This document shows positions 6,003-6,253 of a stretch of DNA of 6,253 nucleotides, in pieces. The first letter of the stretch is position 1. Each line of letters opens with the position of its first letter. A program made the position numbers and the translations under genes. The notes beneath the pieces were generated by a model, which saw only the letters and a program-made list of their open reading frames with translations, was not told the DNA's origin and searched no databases. Source of the stretch: Phycisphaerae bacterium (lineage in GTDB: Bacteria > Planctomycetota > Phycisphaerae > Tepidisphaerales > Tepidisphaeraceae); the NCBI GenBank assembly GCA_014380825.1, contig JACMJD010000032.1, forward strand, positions 1 through 6,253. Direction: 5' to 3'.

Positions 6003-6056
6003 GTCGCTGGCAAGTGCCGGTGATGCGACGAATTTTAGACAAGAGCTTGTCGCTGG
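6003..6056 (+). repeat. Duplicated GTCGCTGG with a competing pairing partner
   Basis: GTCGCTGG occurs at 6003-6010 and 6049-6056. Between them GCGAC (6025-6029) can pair with the GTCGC of either copy, but not both. The second copy also overlaps the right arm of GACAAG (6038-6043) / CTTGTC (6046-6051). The pieces form mutually exclusive stems in the leader RNA. Confidence 0.45.
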
Positions 6057-6104
6057 TTTGCTGTCGAGTTTTGCGTGTGTCGTGCGAGGTTGAAGTTTGA
6101 ACTT

Positions 6105-6144
6105 GGATCAGTCTGCCGCGCGTTACAAAGCGGCACACTGATCC
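6105..6144 (+). repeat. Strong hairpin in rRNA leader, boxB-like position
   Basis: The arms GGATCAGTCTGCCGC (6105-6119) and GCGGCACACTGATCC (6130-6144) pair at 14 of 15 positions, with a single C-C mismatch, around a 10-nt loop. No T-run follows, so it is not a terminator. A hairpin (boxB) before boxA is part of rRNA antitermination sites in E. coli; this one is larger and lies 85 bp before boxA, so equivalence is inferred. A small stem CCGC (6143-6146) / GCGG (6153-6156) competes with its outer pairs. Confidence 0.7.
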
Positions 6145-6229
6145 GCGTTTAAGCGGAAAAGTCGGTGAAAAACAAATTGAGAGTGGCCTGTGATTCGTCA
6201 CGGGAAACGTTCGAGGAGTTTGATCTGAT

Positions 6230-6241
6230 TGCTCTTTGACA
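6230..6241 (+). promoter_or_regulatory. rRNA antitermination boxA
   Basis: TGCTCTTTGACA differs by one base from the E. coli rrn boxA TGCTCTTTAACA, the RNA site bound by NusB and NusE (ribosomal protein S10) that lets polymerase pass terminators while transcribing rRNA. It lies in the same direction as the promoter at 5829-5856. In other bacteria boxA is within about 200 bp of the 16S 5' end, so the rRNA gene should follow shortly after the window. Confidence 0.82.
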
Positions 6242-6253
6242 AGTGAATATGTG

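Larger units (their letters stand above)
5863..6253 (+). other. Probable rRNA operon leader (5' part; 16S gene beyond right edge)
   Basis: From the predicted start to the window end there are at least ~390 bp with no credible protein gene and no tRNA. The stretch contains several stems (5973-5984, 5988-6003, 6038-6051, 6105-6144), then boxA. The conserved 16S start followed by TGGCTCAG is not present, so mature 16S must begin to the right of 6253. The leader is longer than in many bacteria (E. coli has under 300 nt from P1), which leaves room for regulatory structure. Identity rests on the promoter type and boxA, not on any rRNA sequence seen. Confidence 0.7.

Noticed and set aside
5796..6201. 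Small frames on both strands in the terminal region (5796-5981 plus, 5944-6201 minus)
   Set aside because: They overlap the promoter and leader stems, have no good ribosome sites, and give products with no recognisable features; the region is better explained as an rRNA leader.
6216..6240. Mature 5' end of 16S rRNA
   Set aside because: GAGTTTGATC matches the 16S start, but the following TGATTGCTCTTTGAC does not continue it and instead forms boxA, which lies upstream of 16S in other bacteria.

Overview
This 6.25 kb window looks like a chromosomal stretch from a planctomycete, possibly of the Phycisphaerae. I infer this from the high GC content, from ECF sigma factors in short operons with single-pass membrane proteins that have an Arg-rich stretch before the membrane helix, and from an exported protein carrying a tryptophan/double-glycine secretin-N-like motif that I associate with planctomycetes. 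The placement is from recognition only; no database was searched.

Layout. Positions 3-761 (+) hold the C-terminal part of a TPR-repeat protein that enters from the left edge. A leftward operon (3250 down to 784) follows: an ECF sigma factor, a single-pass membrane protein and an exported coiled-coil protein (lipobox LAGC), with overlapping or nearly touching reading frames. A 98-bp divergent intergenic region (3251-3348) contains two adjacent inverted repeats. A rightward operon (3349-5732) starts with a second ECF sigma factor, overlapped by a single-pass membrane protein with a HEAT-like C-terminal region, then an exported secretin-like protein with a strong Shine-Dalgarno. A rho-independent terminator closes it at 5763-5788. 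The last ~445 bp have no gene. They hold a strong sigma-70-type promoter (5829-5856) with a GC-rich discriminator and an upstream A-tract, a long structured leader, and an rRNA-type boxA (6230-6241). The most likely reading is that an rRNA operon starts here and that 16S begins just beyond the right edge.

How it may work together. The two operons are mirror images: sigma factor, then a membrane protein with a short cytosolic N-terminus (candidate anti-sigma or sensor), then an exported effector. They share one intergenic region, so each sigma factor could read its own or the partner's promoter. Neither membrane protein has the HxxxCxxC zinc anti-sigma motif. The exported products resemble parts of envelope-spanning machines: TolC/HlyD-type coiled coils on one side and a secretin N-domain plus beta-strand signature on the other. 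This paired-sigma arrangement is the most interesting candidate system here; its function is not known from the sequence. The second point of interest is the rRNA leader, with a 14-bp hairpin in a boxB-like position, competing stems, and a 10-nt copy of the 16S 5' sequence just before boxA.
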